NCBI GenBank assembly: GCA_028286345.1
Contig: JAQBRT010000001.1
Location: forward strand, 186,001-250,000
Length of the DNA stretch: 64,000 nucleotides
Direction: 5' to 3'
Origin: Candidatus Saccharimonadota bacterium
GTDB taxonomy: Bacteria; Patescibacteriota; Saccharimonadia; Saccharimonadales; UBA4665
The position numbers were made by a program, and so were the translations under genes. Positions 30,946-39,326 of the stretch are shown here, in pieces (the stretch's first letter is position 1; each line of letters opens with the position of its first letter). The notes beneath the pieces are model-generated. The model did no database searches. It was not told the origin of the DNA and saw only the letters and a list, made by a program, of their open reading frames with translations.

Positions 30946-32238
30946 TTACAGCAGGTTGCTAAAAACAGTCGACATTAGTGTATGCAGCCTGCCGTGGTCG
31001 GACCAATACACCATCCGCTGTTCGGTAAAGTAGCCGGCGCTAAAAACAACTAAAAAGGTTAGGGCAAAGTTTAATGCACGGAAAGACAGTTGCAGGCGCA
31101 AACGCAGGTGCGATAAATCAAACTGTAGAATGCCAAGGCTGCGTTGCTGCCAGGCATATTTGACGTAACGCACCATGGCAACTGGTAATATAACCATCGA
31201 TTGCAGGAAAGCGTAAGCCGGGAAGAGCAAATATTCTTTTCGCCAGCCACGGCCGATGTTGGCCACAAACATGTAGAGCCAGGCAATGCAGGTTAGCAAA
31301 AAGAAAGTCAGCGGATAGTTTACAAATTCCAGCCAACGCAAAGGCAATAGCAAGTACACCAGCAGCGAATTGTAAAAGAGGATAAAGTAGTGCTGCCAGC
31401 TAAAACTACCGATGTTAACTACGTGGTGCCGGACGCCACCAGCAAACCAAATAACCCGCTGGCGGTACCACTCGCCAAAGTTTGCCGGTACTTCGGTGTA
31501 GAACGTAAACGAAATGTGCCCGACCCTGTAGCCCATAATGTGCGCCAGCTTGCCGATCTCAATATCGCCACCAGCAAAAAAGTTAGAGTGGTGCTTAAAC
31601 ACGTGCCTAAATACCGAGGCTTTAGCAATGTTGCAGGCACCAGAAGTGAGCCACGAATCCGAACGGCGGTTATCCATGGCTAGGCGGTATTCGTAGGCCT
31701 GCAAAACTTCAAAAAGCTTGCGTGGGTTCTTAACTTCACAGCGCAAAGAGGCAATGTCGAGGCCGTTTTTATTAAATGTCCGGACGAGATTATTGAGGTT
31801 TTTGGGCGAGTCAGTATCGGCATCAATCAAGATGCAGGGGGTTGATCGTGGTACACCTAAGCGCCTAGGGTTACTAAACGCCCCCTTGTAAATCGTGTAA
31901 GCATTTTTGATTGGTTGGCCGCCCGTTTTGGGCAAATCGACTGTTATGTAGCGTAAGCCGTTCGCTTTACAGATGGCGCGCAGGTCTGAGTAAAACTCCT
32001 TGGTTTCGTAGCGCGAGGTACAAATGATAACTTTATCGGCGTATTTTTTCAAAAACCTGACGTTTTTGAGGTAACTTATATCGCCGTATACGGTTGGCAT
32101 CAAGAGGTAGTTGGGCTTTTTGTCGTAGCCTGGCTTTACCCGGATCAGTGGCTTACTGGCGTTGATCAATTTTGGTACGTAGTCAATCAGGGCGACAAAC
32201 GCCAGGGTAGTAAGCAGTAATAAAGTTAAGTTGTTCAT
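30946..32238 (-). CDS. Membrane glycosyltransferase, GT2-like
   Basis: A 430-residue protein: one N-terminal helix (about 3-20), a GT-A-like domain in which ILIDADTDS carries the metal-binding Asp triad and GGDIEIGKLAHIMGY the acceptor-site acidic residues, then RQRVIWFAGG (QxxRW-like) and three to four C-terminal helices. This is the layout of processive or polyprenyl-linked GT2 enzymes that build surface polysaccharide. Start 32238 is preferred; the upstream frame overlaps the terminator and another gene. Confidence 0.82.
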   Translation of the reverse strand: MNNLTLLLLTTLAFVALIDYVPKLINASKPLIRVKPGYDKKPNYLLMPTVYGDISYLKNVRFLKKYADKVIICTSRYETKEFYSDLRAICKANGLRYITVDLPKTGGQPIKNAYTIYKGAFSNPRRLGVPRSTPCILIDADTDSPKNLNNLVRTFNKNGLDIASLRCEVKNPRKLFEVLQAYEYRLAMDNRRSDSWLTSGACNIAKASVFRHVFKHHSNFFAGGDIEIGKLAHIMGYRVGHISFTFYTEVPANFGEWYRQRVIWFAGGVRHHVVNIGSFSWQHYFILFYNSLLVYLLLPLRWLEFVNYPLTFFLLTCIAWLYMFVANIGRGWRKEYLLFPAYAFLQSMVILPVAMVRYVKYAWQQRSLGILQFDLSHLRLRLQLSFRALNFALTFLVVFSAGYFTEQRMVYWSDHGRLHTLMSTVFSNLL

Positions 32239-32245
32239 AAAATAA

Positions 32246-32275
32246 ATATGAGGAGAATTTTGGTTCTCCTCATAT
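32246..32275 (-). terminator. Perfect 12-bp inverted repeat before the glycosyltransferase
   Basis: ATATGAGGAGAA (32246-32257) and TTCTCCTCATAT (32264-32275) around a 6-nt loop, followed on the minus strand by ATTTATTTT, which runs into the start codon at 32238. It would end the transcript of the 32282-32452 gene or act as an attenuator. Confidence 0.65.
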
Positions 32276-32281
32276 ATCCGG

Positions 32282-32452
32282 TTACCCGTTGTCGCGGGCG
32301 ACGCGCCTCCGGGCCAATAGCCCAAGAAGCAGCAATACTAAAACAGAGATTCCTCCGTATAGCCAAGCTGTACGGTGAGTGTTTGTTGCAGCAAGTGCGG
32401 CCGTTCCCCCAACAACTGAGGTTGTACCTAGGACGTGTCCATCGACGCTCAT
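32282..32452 (-). CDS. 56-residue membrane protein
   Basis: Starts MSVDGHVLGTTSVVGGTAAL, has one transmembrane helix (about 32-47, YGGISVLVLLLLGLLA) and ends in a basic tail (RRRVARDNG). A Gly/Thr/Ala-rich stretch followed by a helix and an Arg cluster recalls cell-wall sorting signals, but there is no LPxTG and no signal peptide. AGGGAG lies about 6 nt before the ATG. It precedes the glycosyltransferase with a terminator hairpin between. Confidence 0.65.
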   Translation of the reverse strand: MSVDGHVLGTTSVVGGTAALAATNTHRTAWLYGGISVLVLLLLGLLARRRVARDNG

Positions 32453-32576
32453 CAGGTTCTCCCTACAATTATTTGAAACTCGATTATCATAACAATATTA
32501 TGCAAAATAAGCAATTTAATTCTCTAATAGCATGAGCGCTATATTTATGCGAACACTAGGGTTTTTGGCTGAAAAG

Positions 32577-32582
32577 TTATAT
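32577..32582 (+). promoter_or_regulatory. Probable -10 box for the 32679 microprotein operon
   Basis: TATAAT-type box within GTTATATAATAAATG, about 95 nt before the SD (GGGAG) at 32667-32671. No clear -35 is seen. Confidence 0.45.
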
Positions 32583-32678
32583 AATAAATGTAACGATATC
32601 TCAAAGAAGCAATCTCACCCAGCGGCCTGCTCCAAAACAGTGACTCGTCAGGTAATTTAAGTAACCAGGGAGCACAGA

Positions 32679-32738
32679 ATGCCAAGGGACAAAGGCCGTA
32701 AAGAAGTAAAAAAACCAAAAAAGGCCACACAGGTTTAA
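32679..32738 (+). CDS. Lysine-rich microprotein, 19 residues
   Basis: The frame reads MPRDKGRKEVKKPKKATQV and is preceded by GGGAG at about 8 nt. The composition (KGRKEVKKPKK) resembles short basic proteins annotated in many bacteria. It is followed after one base by the ATG of the next gene, so the two are likely translated together. Confidence 0.55.
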   Translation: MPRDKGRKEVKKPKKATQV

Positions 32739-32739
32739 T

Positions 32740-32985
32740 ATGGCGCTCACAGACCGCCAGTACAAGCGCACTTTCCTCGAATCCGCAGAAGCGGCTGTTA
32801 TTAAAGTACAGCTCGAAACCATGGTTAAGGATCCGATGTACAACACCCAGTCGTTCTATACGACCCTGCAAGTCGATGACTTTACTTTTGTCGAAAAGCA
32901 CTTGGCATACCTCAGTGACCACCCTAAGCTCAAGGCTACAGAGTACATGTCAAACCTGCGCCTCAAAACAAAATCCCGTAAGTAG
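32740..32985 (+). CDS. Small conserved-looking protein, unknown
   Basis: An 81-residue soluble protein: MALTDRQYKRTFLESAEAAV, helical middle, YTTLQVDDFTFVEKHLAYLSDHPKL and a basic end (LRLKTKSRK). Its ATG comes 1 nt after the stop of the Lys-rich microprotein. No known domain. The basic tail suggests possible binding to nucleic acid or ribosome. Confidence 0.7.
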   Translation: MALTDRQYKRTFLESAEAAVIKVQLETMVKDPMYNTQSFYTTLQVDDFTFVEKHLAYLSDHPKLKATEYMSNLRLKTKSRK

Positions 32986-33033
32986 TCGGCTACCGGGTGT
33001 CACATATTTCGACTCTACGCTACAATGAGGGTC

Positions 33034-33360
33034 ATGGCTTTAACGACTACTAACGCAACCGGTGCCCAAACTCAAACCCAGAGCCCACAGTCTGCTGGCT
33101 CGGCCACAACCGGCACCCAAAGCTCCAGCATCCAGCCTGGAACTGCGGCAGGTGCCCTGACCAGCACCGGTGGTGTTCCTTTGCAAAACACAGCGCTTTC
33201 AGTGGTGCCACTAAGCACCCAAAGTACTGGCGCCACCCAGACTACACCGGTACAGCATCATACAAACCCGGTCCTAACAGGGGTTTCGATTGTGCTGTTT
33301 CTTGTTTCTGTCGTATTATTCTCTCTGTTAGCACGCGATGACAAAACCACAACAGAGTAA
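33034..33360 (+). CDS. Low-complexity protein with C-terminal membrane helix
   Basis: A 108-residue protein: Thr/Gln/Ser/Gly-rich disordered stretch (1-75), then one transmembrane helix (about 82-100, LTGVSIVLFLVSVVLFSLLA) and a short charged tail. The same design is seen at 13308. ATG 33034 is chosen because TACAAT (33021-33026) overlaps ATG 33025 and sits 7 nt before the second ATG. Function unknown. Confidence 0.72.
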   Translation: MALTTTNATGAQTQTQSPQSAGSATTGTQSSSIQPGTAAGALTSTGGVPLQNTALSVVPLSTQSTGATQTTPVQHHTNPVLTGVSIVLFLVSVVLFSLLARDDKTTTE

Positions 33361-33445
33361 TCAGGCATAATGCTTGCGCTTAAGTAAGCCCGAGGGCTAT
33401 CATAAACATGATAACTAAAAAATAAACACTTGGCACATACTCGGA

Positions 33446-33473
33446 TTGACAAATAAGCAAAAGCGTGTATAAT
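33446..33473 (+). promoter_or_regulatory. Strong consensus promoter
   Basis: TTGACA (33446-33451), a 16-bp spacer and TATAAT (33468-33473), the best match to consensus in the window. Confidence 0.85.
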
Positions 33474-33535
33474 ACATAGTGTTAGTGATCACAAACAAAA
33501 ACTATTAACAAAAAACAAAAAGACAGGAGCGACTA

Positions 33536-33622
33536 GTGAAAACCGCTGGCCTCGCATTTGAGTTTGCTACTACAACAAACCAAGGCATCCTCAAAATCGA
33601 TAAGTTACTCAAGAAATTGTAA
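33536..33622 (+). CDS. 28-residue microprotein with own promoter and terminator
   Basis: A GTG-started frame, MKTAGLAFEFATTTNQG then a Lys/Leu-rich amphipathic end (IDKLLKKL). AGGAG lies 6 nt before the GTG, a fully consensus promoter 62 nt upstream, and a strong terminator 13 nt after the stop. This complete single-gene unit makes a real, abundant peptide likely. The amphipathic cationic C-terminus could be membrane-active or a signal; no family is recognised. Confidence 0.62.
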   Translation: MKTAGLAFEFATTTNQGILKIDKLLKKL

Positions 33623-33635
33623 TTAACCTATCACT

Positions 33636-33665
33636 AAAAGCCCGATTTAAACCGTCGGGCTTTTT
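33636..33665. terminator. Bidirectional Rho-independent terminator
   Basis: AAAAGCCCGA (33636-33645) pairs with TCGGGCTTTT (33655-33664). T-runs follow on both strands. The stop codon of the minus-strand ferric-reductase-like gene lies in its loop. Confidence 0.88.
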
Positions 33666-34303
33666 GTTTGCCTCAAAAACCGCTGGTAATAGTTAAAGGC
33701 CAAGCTGGCAATTAGGGTTAAGCCGTAAAACCACCAAACTTTCATAAACCAACCGTGCTGTAGCTGGCTGCCGAGCCGCAGCCCGTGGTAGAAGATGGCA
33801 ACCATAGCTGCATCGCCGGCGTATGTTACATAACGCCACCAGGAGCGCTTACTAAACCAGGGCCGTAGCTCGTAAGTCAGAAAAACCAGCAGGCTGACAG
33901 AGCCAAGTAGGGTTACCCAGGCTAGGCCGGGTGCAACGTAGTGCTCGTAGCTGCTAGGTGGCAAGCCTTGGCCGTCCCTAAACAGCCGGTAGATCAGGAT
34001 TCCGGGGTGCAAACAAATGCAGGCCAGTACAATAAACCGCGTTACCGCAAAGTAGCGCTTGAGGGTATGAAAGTCGAGTCCTAGCAATCGCCGGATAACG
34101 CTGGCAACGTAGTGTGACCACATGGTGCTGTATGCAATCAGCCCCAAAACAGGGAAGACCTGGTAGGCGTTGAGCTGGCTGAAGTGATACGAGTGGTCGC
34201 TGCCCCAGGCAGTAATGGCCAACGCGACTGCACCAGTGGTGATGAACCAGGCTAGTACTTGGCAAAATAGTTTCAGTTTGGTGGCGCTTGATGGCTGGTT
34301 CAT
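33647..34303 (-). CDS. Ferric-reductase-like transmembrane haem protein
   Basis: A 218-residue protein with about six helices. Histidines inside or at the edges of helices (MWSHYVASVIRRLLGLD, CLHPGILIY, FYHGLRLG, QLQHGWF) fit bis-histidine b-haem binding of the Ferric_reduct (YedZ/NOX-like) domain. It lacks the cytosolic FAD/NAD domains, so it would pass electrons between partners. It is divergent from a cupredoxin gene (45 bp between starts), which may be its partner. Confidence 0.75.
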   Translation of the reverse strand: MNQPSSATKLKLFCQVLAWFITTGAVALAITAWGSDHSYHFSQLNAYQVFPVLGLIAYSTMWSHYVASVIRRLLGLDFHTLKRYFAVTRFIVLACICLHPGILIYRLFRDGQGLPPSSYEHYVAPGLAWVTLLGSVSLLVFLTYELRPWFSKRSWWRYVTYAGDAAMVAIFYHGLRLGSQLQHGWFMKVWWFYGLTLIASLAFNYYQRFLRQTKSPTV

Positions 34304-34348
34304 GGGATAGCTTCAGCGTATACTGATTACTATTAGGAGGCAAGTTAC

Positions 34349-34780
34349 ATGAAAGATAAGAAATCCTTAGTACTAATTCTGGTAGTGGTAGCTGTGGTAG
34401 TAATAGTCGTTGGAGCAGTACTAGCTTTGGGCGGCAACAAAAAGTCAGACCAAATGGGTTCCATGCAAATGACCAACACAGATACTTCACAGGCCACCAA
34501 AGAGGCGGCTCAGAGTACCAATGCCATCAACATCAAGAACTATGCATTTGATCCGAGTAATGTCACCGTTAAAGTCGGCACCACCGTTACCTGGACTAAC
34601 CAGGACAGCATTGGCCACACAGTTACTTCAGACGATAGCGATACTAACACTATGAAGCTGGAGAGTAAGTTGCTATCCAAAGGCGAAACTTACAGTGTTA
34701 CGTTCACCAAAGCCGGCACCTACACCTACCACTGCACGCCGCACACTTACATGAAAGGCACAGTCACAGTTACCGAATAG
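34349..34780 (+). CDS. Membrane-anchored cupredoxin (plastocyanin-like)
   Basis: A 143-residue protein: signal-anchor helix (about 6-28), a Met/Thr/Ser-rich linker with MGSMQM that may itself bind copper, and a cupredoxin domain. The type I copper ligands are visible: H in GHTVTS, then C, H and M in YHCTPHTYMKGTVTV. AGGAGG precedes the ATG. It carries electrons or copper outside the cell; the divergent haem protein and the DsbA-like protein are possible contacts. Confidence 0.9.
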   Translation: MKDKKSLVLILVVVAVVVIVVGAVLALGGNKKSDQMGSMQMTNTDTSQATKEAAQSTNAINIKNYAFDPSNVTVKVGTTVTWTNQDSIGHTVTSDDSDTNTMKLESKLLSKGETYSVTFTKAGTYTYHCTPHTYMKGTVTVTE

Positions 34781-34823
34781 TAGTTTTAATCTACTTTTCA
34801 GTTTTCTGGCTATACTAATAAAA

Positions 34824-35054
34824 ATGAAAGAAGTAATCCTTGATGAGGCTGAGCTCTCGCCGGCCGCACGCATCATCTTAGCCAAAAGTGGCGACGCCAC
34901 AATGGCCCACGAGCTTCCTGACGGCACAGAAGTTAATGGCACTGTCCGGGAAGCCTTTGAGCGTTGCCCGCACTTGTTACACCTAGGTGCGGCTGGCCTG
35001 ACCTTGGCCATCCAAGAGGGGATTGACCGTGCCGCCGCAAACGGTGGGGCTTAA
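34824..35054 (+). CDS. Small protein, unknown
   Basis: A 76-residue acidic soluble protein (KEVILDEAELSPAARIILAKSGDATM, then LPDGTEVNGTVREAFERCPHLLHLG). One cysteine, no motif known to me. A TATACT-like box about 15 nt upstream (GGCTATACTAATAAAA) suggests its own promoter. It stands 8 nt before the next gene and probably forms an operon with it. Confidence 0.65.
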   Translation: MKEVILDEAELSPAARIILAKSGDATMAHELPDGTEVNGTVREAFERCPHLLHLGAAGLTLAIQEGIDRAAANGGA

Positions 35055-35062
35055 GGGCTGTT

Positions 35063-36313
35063 ATGGGGGTGGAGGTTGCTAGCTTAAGACTCGATGAAGA
35101 CCCAGAGTTGCTAGCTCTAATCGCCGCCGAGGAAGCTGAGCAAGCTGCCCGCGCCCAGCTGCTAGGCGACCAGCCAACAGAGGCTCGCAAGTACAACATT
35201 GGCGGTGAGCTATATGACGAAGAATCCCTTCGTGCCGTTTGTTCTTACTTTAGCAAAATGGGCGACCTGGCGTTTAAAGCCGTTATTTCGTCATACGAAG
35301 TCCACGGCCAAATTGAGCTTCCTGCTCATCACCAGGAGCCAAAACCAAAAGCCGAACCAAAGGCCGAACCAGAAGTTGTGCACGAAGTTGAACCGCCACA
35401 ACCTGCTGCCGAGGCACCGGTCCTGACCTTTGAGCAGGAAATTTTTAAGCGTGAGTTAGCCCAAGAACAGGCCGAGCTAGTAGTTTCACCGGAGGCTCTT
35501 GTCCCCGCAGTCGCCATTAAGCAGACAGCTGAGGCTATTACGGAAGCCATTGAAGGCGCCAAGGATCAGCCGCTACAGGTTATTAGCTTAGTAGCAGCTC
35601 CGGAACGTCCTCAAACGCCAAGCGTGCCGGAAGTTCCAGGAGTTCCAGAGCCAGTGGCTAATGAAGTGGCCGATGAAGTAGCTATAACAGAGCCAACTGC
35701 GCCACTTGCCGAGGTGACCAAAATAAACCCAGAGATTATTACAACTCCGGCAATGATTGACCGCGAATTGCTGGCCCAAGTTGAGCCGGAACTCTTCCAA
35801 GACTTGGAGGCGATCATTGAGCACGTTGGTGAAGACATAGTAGAAAACCAGCCAGAATCCGTTTTCCCGGAAGAAACACAGCAGGCAATCGAAGACTATA
35901 TTGCGGTTTCTACCCCGGAAGAAGCAGTCGTTGTAGAAACACTTAACATGTTAATTAGCCTGGCAAGTGAGCGCTTAACAGACTTGATACAATCTGACCA
36001 AACCGAATCCATAGAGTCGATTGAGATACAAAAGCTCATCATGAACTGGTACCAAGGACTTGCCGAGCGCGGCCTCACTCCAGAAAACCTTACGGCCGAA
36101 GCTTTCGTCGAACTCATAATGTCGCGGAGCCTAAAAGCTGCTGAGTTACCATTACCTCTTGACACTGAAGAGGAAATAGAAGAACCGCACGAAAAAGGTA
36201 CCCTCGAAAAAGGTGCTAGCCAAAACCAGCTGGGCTGGCAATTTAGTAGTTACGGCCCTGACAGCACACCATATCGGTTGCCATTAGGCTGGTTACGCTC
36301 ACAGGTTGCTTAG
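35063..36313 (+). CDS. Acidic Glu/Pro-rich protein, unknown
   Basis: A 416-residue soluble protein. Residues 1-90 include an ordered part (KYNIGGELYDEESLRAVCSYFSKMGDLAFKAVIS). Residues 95-250 are Pro/Glu/Ala/Val-rich and probably disordered with a PKAEPKAEPE repeat. Residues 260-380 look helical (ELFQDLEAIIEHVGEDIVE..., LIMNWYQGLAERGLTPENLT). The end (GWQFSSYGPDSTPYRLPLGWL) is aromatic. No family is recognised. Its stop overlaps the convergent membrane protein by 4 bp. Confidence 0.7.
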   Translation: MGVEVASLRLDEDPELLALIAAEEAEQAARAQLLGDQPTEARKYNIGGELYDEESLRAVCSYFSKMGDLAFKAVISSYEVHGQIELPAHHQEPKPKAEPKAEPEVVHEVEPPQPAAEAPVLTFEQEIFKRELAQEQAELVVSPEALVPAVAIKQTAEAITEAIEGAKDQPLQVISLVAAPERPQTPSVPEVPGVPEPVANEVADEVAITEPTAPLAEVTKINPEIITTPAMIDRELLAQVEPELFQDLEAIIEHVGEDIVENQPESVFPEETQQAIEDYIAVSTPEEAVVVETLNMLISLASERLTDLIQSDQTESIESIEIQKLIMNWYQGLAERGLTPENLTAEAFVELIMSRSLKAAELPLPLDTEEEIEEPHEKGTLEKGASQNQLGWQFSSYGPDSTPYRLPLGWLRSQVA

Positions 36314-36579
36314 CGGAAAAACCCGGCAATCGTGGCAGCCAAAACAAGGCCGCCTAGGATCCTGCGGAACAAGCTGCCGCCGCTCGTAAGCTCCATGTAA
36401 GCCCAAGCCAGTAGGCTGGCTGTGCCAAGGGCCACCAGGCCGCTGTGTGTTTTGCCATGCTTGAAAACCCGTGAAAGTATTTCGCAAATAATCCATAACC
36501 ACAACGGTGGATTAGGTATTTGCATGATGACAATTTTGCCGCTGCGGTTCTTAAAAAACTTATCAACAATTTGGGGCAT
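36310..36579 (-). CDS. Small membrane protein, unknown
   Basis: An 89-residue protein with two or three hydrophobic segments (LWLWIICEILSRVF, SGLVALGTASLLAWAYMEL, ILGGLVLAATIAGFF) and a basic N-terminus (KFFKNRSGK). No recognised domain. On the minus strand a TATGAT-like box (rc of ATCATA, 36588-36593) lies near the start. It is convergent with the acidic protein gene. Confidence 0.6.
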   Translation of the reverse strand: MPQIVDKFFKNRSGKIVIMQIPNPPLWLWIICEILSRVFKHGKTHSGLVALGTASLLAWAYMELTSGGSLFRRILGGLVLAATIAGFFR

Positions 36580-36650
36580 AAGTAGATATCATAGCAGCTC
36601 TGAAAAGCTGTGCCTGTTACATATCTGACAGTGCATGTACAATAGCCGCT

Positions 36651-38396
36651 ATGAACCGGGCCGTTTACAAATACCTTATGAGCACTTATGGCAGTGCCCC
36701 AGGCATCTGGTTTGCATTTGTCATGCAGGCTATCTCGGTGTTTATTATCCGGGTTTACGTGGTGGTAGTTATGGCCCAGGTGACCTCAAATGTTGTTTCT
36801 GGCGATACGGCAGCGGCTAAACGCCATCTGCTTATCTTTCTGCTTGCTTATATTGGAGGCGCGATTATTGGTTCGGTTGGCGAGCTGGTTGGTATGCGCA
36901 CCGAGAACAGTACGTATTACAACCTCCACCGAAAGTTTCACGGCCGGATGATCGAAAAGGACATGTCGTTTTTCCGTGACAACCAAACAGGGTATTTGGT
37001 AAGTAGCTACCGGCAGCACCTGGACTCGGTTATTATCCTAATCCGCTTGCTGCGTACTGAGGTTTTGGCAACGGTGATTTCCTTGACGGCACCGGTTGCG
37101 GTACTGTTTTTTGCCAACGCCAAAGTTGGCTTTATAGCACTCGCCATTATTGTCGTACAGATAGCCTACGTACTATGGAGTTCTCATAAAGCCGACAAGT
37201 ACCGCCACCTGACACACGAACTCTACCGTAAAACAACTGCTGAAGTTTCTGATGAGATCACCAACATTGTGGCCTTTAAATCGAGTGGTGTAGAGTCGCA
37301 GGCCAAAAAGCGGCTGGCTGCTCTGTCCCATGCCGAAAGCCATGCCTATTGGCAGCGTCGACGCATTGCGGCACTACTTGACCTGCCACGCAGCATTACT
37401 ACTTCGATTGGTATTTCGCTGGCAATTTATGTGGTGGTATCCGGTGCTTCGGCTCATGACCCTAAGTCGCTGGGTATGATTGTGCTGGTGCTGACCTATA
37501 TGTTCCAGATTGTCCGCAACGTTGCGGTTTTGCCTGAGCTAATTACTAACCATGATGACCTGGTTACCAAGATGTACCCAACGCTTAAGTACCTTACCAC
37601 CGAAGACGAAGTTATCCGTGACCCGGCCAAGCCTAAGCCGCTGGCTATCACTAAAGGGGCGATTAGAATTAATAAAGTGACTTTTAGCTACGAGTCTACG
37701 CACCACAAAATCTTTGATGGCCTATCAATAAGTATTGCCGGTGGCGAGCGCGTTGGCGTGGTGGGCCTGAGTGGTGCCGGGAAGAGTACGCTCGCAAACT
37801 TGCTGCTTCGCTTCGACGAGGTGGACGATGGCTCAATTGAAATTGACGGCATAGATATTCGCAGTGTCCGCCAAAGCGAGCTACGCCAAAAGATCGCCTA
37901 CGTGCCCCAGGAGCCACTACTTTTCCACCGCTCGGTCCGCGAAAACATTGCCTATTACGACGACGAGGCTACAGACAAACAGATTATTAAAGTCGCCAAG
38001 GCCGCCCATGCCCACGAGTTTATCCAGAAATTGCCGCACGGCTACGACACTCTAGTTGGTGAACGCGGCATTAAGCTGAGCGGCGGCCAAAAACAGCGCG
38101 TTGCCATTGCCCGCGCCCTACTAAAAAATGCGCCTATCCTCTTGTTTGATGAAGCCACCAGCGCCCTCGACAGCGAGAGCGAACAGATTATCCAAAACGC
38201 CCTACCAGAAATCATGGGCAAACGTACAGCCATGGTTGTAGCCCACCGCCTGAGCACCGTTGCCGGCCTAGACCGCATCATCGTCATGCACGATGGCAAG
38301 GTCGAAGAGCAGGGCACCCACGCTGAGCTGCTCAAGAGAAAAGGCCGCTACTATGCGCTCTGGCAAAAACAGACCAGGACCGAATCAGGTGTATAG
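36651..38396 (+). CDS. ABC exporter, fused membrane and ATPase domains
   Basis: A 581-residue half-transporter of the MsbA/Sav1866 type: six-helix domain (1-320), then the ATPase with Walker A GLSGAGKST, signature LSGGQKQR, Walker B ILLFDEATSALD and H-switch VAHRLST. Works as a homodimer, exporting lipids, peptides or drugs. TACAAT (36638-36643) lies 7 nt before the ATG, leaderless. Two ABC-2 genes follow directly and may be co-transcribed. Confidence 0.92.
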   Translation: MNRAVYKYLMSTYGSAPGIWFAFVMQAISVFIIRVYVVVVMAQVTSNVVSGDTAAAKRHLLIFLLAYIGGAIIGSVGELVGMRTENSTYYNLHRKFHGRMIEKDMSFFRDNQTGYLVSSYRQHLDSVIILIRLLRTEVLATVISLTAPVAVLFFANAKVGFIALAIIVVQIAYVLWSSHKADKYRHLTHELYRKTTAEVSDEITNIVAFKSSGVESQAKKRLAALSHAESHAYWQRRRIAALLDLPRSITTSIGISLAIYVVVSGASAHDPKSLGMIVLVLTYMFQIVRNVAVLPELITNHDDLVTKMYPTLKYLTTEDEVIRDPAKPKPLAITKGAIRINKVTFSYESTHHKIFDGLSISIAGGERVGVVGLSGAGKSTLANLLLRFDEVDDGSIEIDGIDIRSVRQSELRQKIAYVPQEPLLFHRSVRENIAYYDDEATDKQIIKVAKAAHAHEFIQKLPHGYDTLVGERGIKLSGGQKQRVAIARALLKNAPILLFDEATSALDSESEQIIQNALPEIMGKRTAMVVAHRLSTVAGLDRIIVMHDGKVEEQGTHAELLKRKGRYYALWQKQTRTESGV

Positions 38397-38405
38397 TAGG
38401 TGGAG

Positions 38406-39326
38406 ATGATAAAGGTACGAAGCCTCACTAAGCGCTATGGTAAAAAACTAGTCGTAGATACTGTTTCTTTTGAGGTCGAAACCGGTAAAGTCACTGGTTT
38501 CCTTGGCCCAAATGGAGCGGGCAAGTCTACGACTATGCGTTTAATGCTAGGCCTCGATAAAGGCGGTGGTGCAACGACATTTGACGGCAAGCCGCTGCGG
38601 TCCTACGCCGATCCTTCTAAAATGGTCGGCATCTTACTCGAAGCCAAGGCTTTTCACCCAACCAGAACTGCCGAGAACCACCTAAAAATCCTAGCTACGT
38701 CGGGCGGCATCCCAGTCTCCCGGGTCGCTGAAGTGCTGGAGATGGTTGGCCTTAAAGAAGTCGCAAAGCAGAAGCCTGGTAAGTTTTCGCTTGGCATGAG
38801 CCAAAGGCTGGGGATTGCCGCGGCGCTACTCGGCAGCCCAAAGTACCTCATGCTAGACGAGCCGGCCAATGGCTTGGACCCAGAGGGTATCGCTTGGCTG
38901 CGCGAGTTTATCAAGGACTATGCCTCAAAAGGTAATGGCGTATTTATATCCAGCCACTTGCTAAGCGAAATGGCACAGATGGCCGACAATGTGGTTGTTA
39001 TTGGCAAAGGAAAGCTCATAGCCAGCACCTCGGTCAAACAACTAACCACCGGCACCAGTAATTCCTACGTTTTTATCCGTTCAAACGATTCTAGCGGCCT
39101 CAAAGCCGTACTAAAACAGCTTGATGCCTCATTTGTAGCCCGGGACGGCGGCTTTGCTGTCAGCGGTGTTAAGACAGATAAAATTGGCCAAGCGGCCTTT
39201 GAAGCCAAGGTTCCTGTTCTGGAGCTCAGTGATCATATGGCAACCCTTGAAGAAGCTTTCCTAGAACTAACAGCTGATGCCGAAGAATTTCACGCCCAAG
39301 GGGTAGGTAAGGATAAAACTACATGA
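38406..39326 (+). CDS. ABC transporter ATP-binding subunit (bacitracin-export-like)
   Basis: A 306-residue ATPase: Walker A GPNGAGKSTTMRL, signature FSLGMSQRLGIAAAL (a non-GG form usual in BcrA-type ATPases), Walker B YLMLDEPANGLDPEG, then a C-terminal extension ending LEEAFLELTADAEEF. ATG 38406 is preferred to GTG 38400 because TATAGT (38392-38397) lies 8 nt upstream. Partner permease overlaps it by 4 nt. BcrA-type exporters often protect against antimicrobial peptides. Confidence 0.9.
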   Translation: MIKVRSLTKRYGKKLVVDTVSFEVETGKVTGFLGPNGAGKSTTMRLMLGLDKGGGATTFDGKPLRSYADPSKMVGILLEAKAFHPTRTAENHLKILATSGGIPVSRVAEVLEMVGLKEVAKQKPGKFSLGMSQRLGIAAALLGSPKYLMLDEPANGLDPEGIAWLREFIKDYASKGNGVFISSHLLSEMAQMADNVVVIGKGKLIASTSVKQLTTGTSNSYVFIRSNDSSGLKAVLKQLDASFVARDGGFAVSGVKTDKIGQAAFEAKVPVLELSDHMATLEEAFLELTADAEEFHAQGVGKDKTT

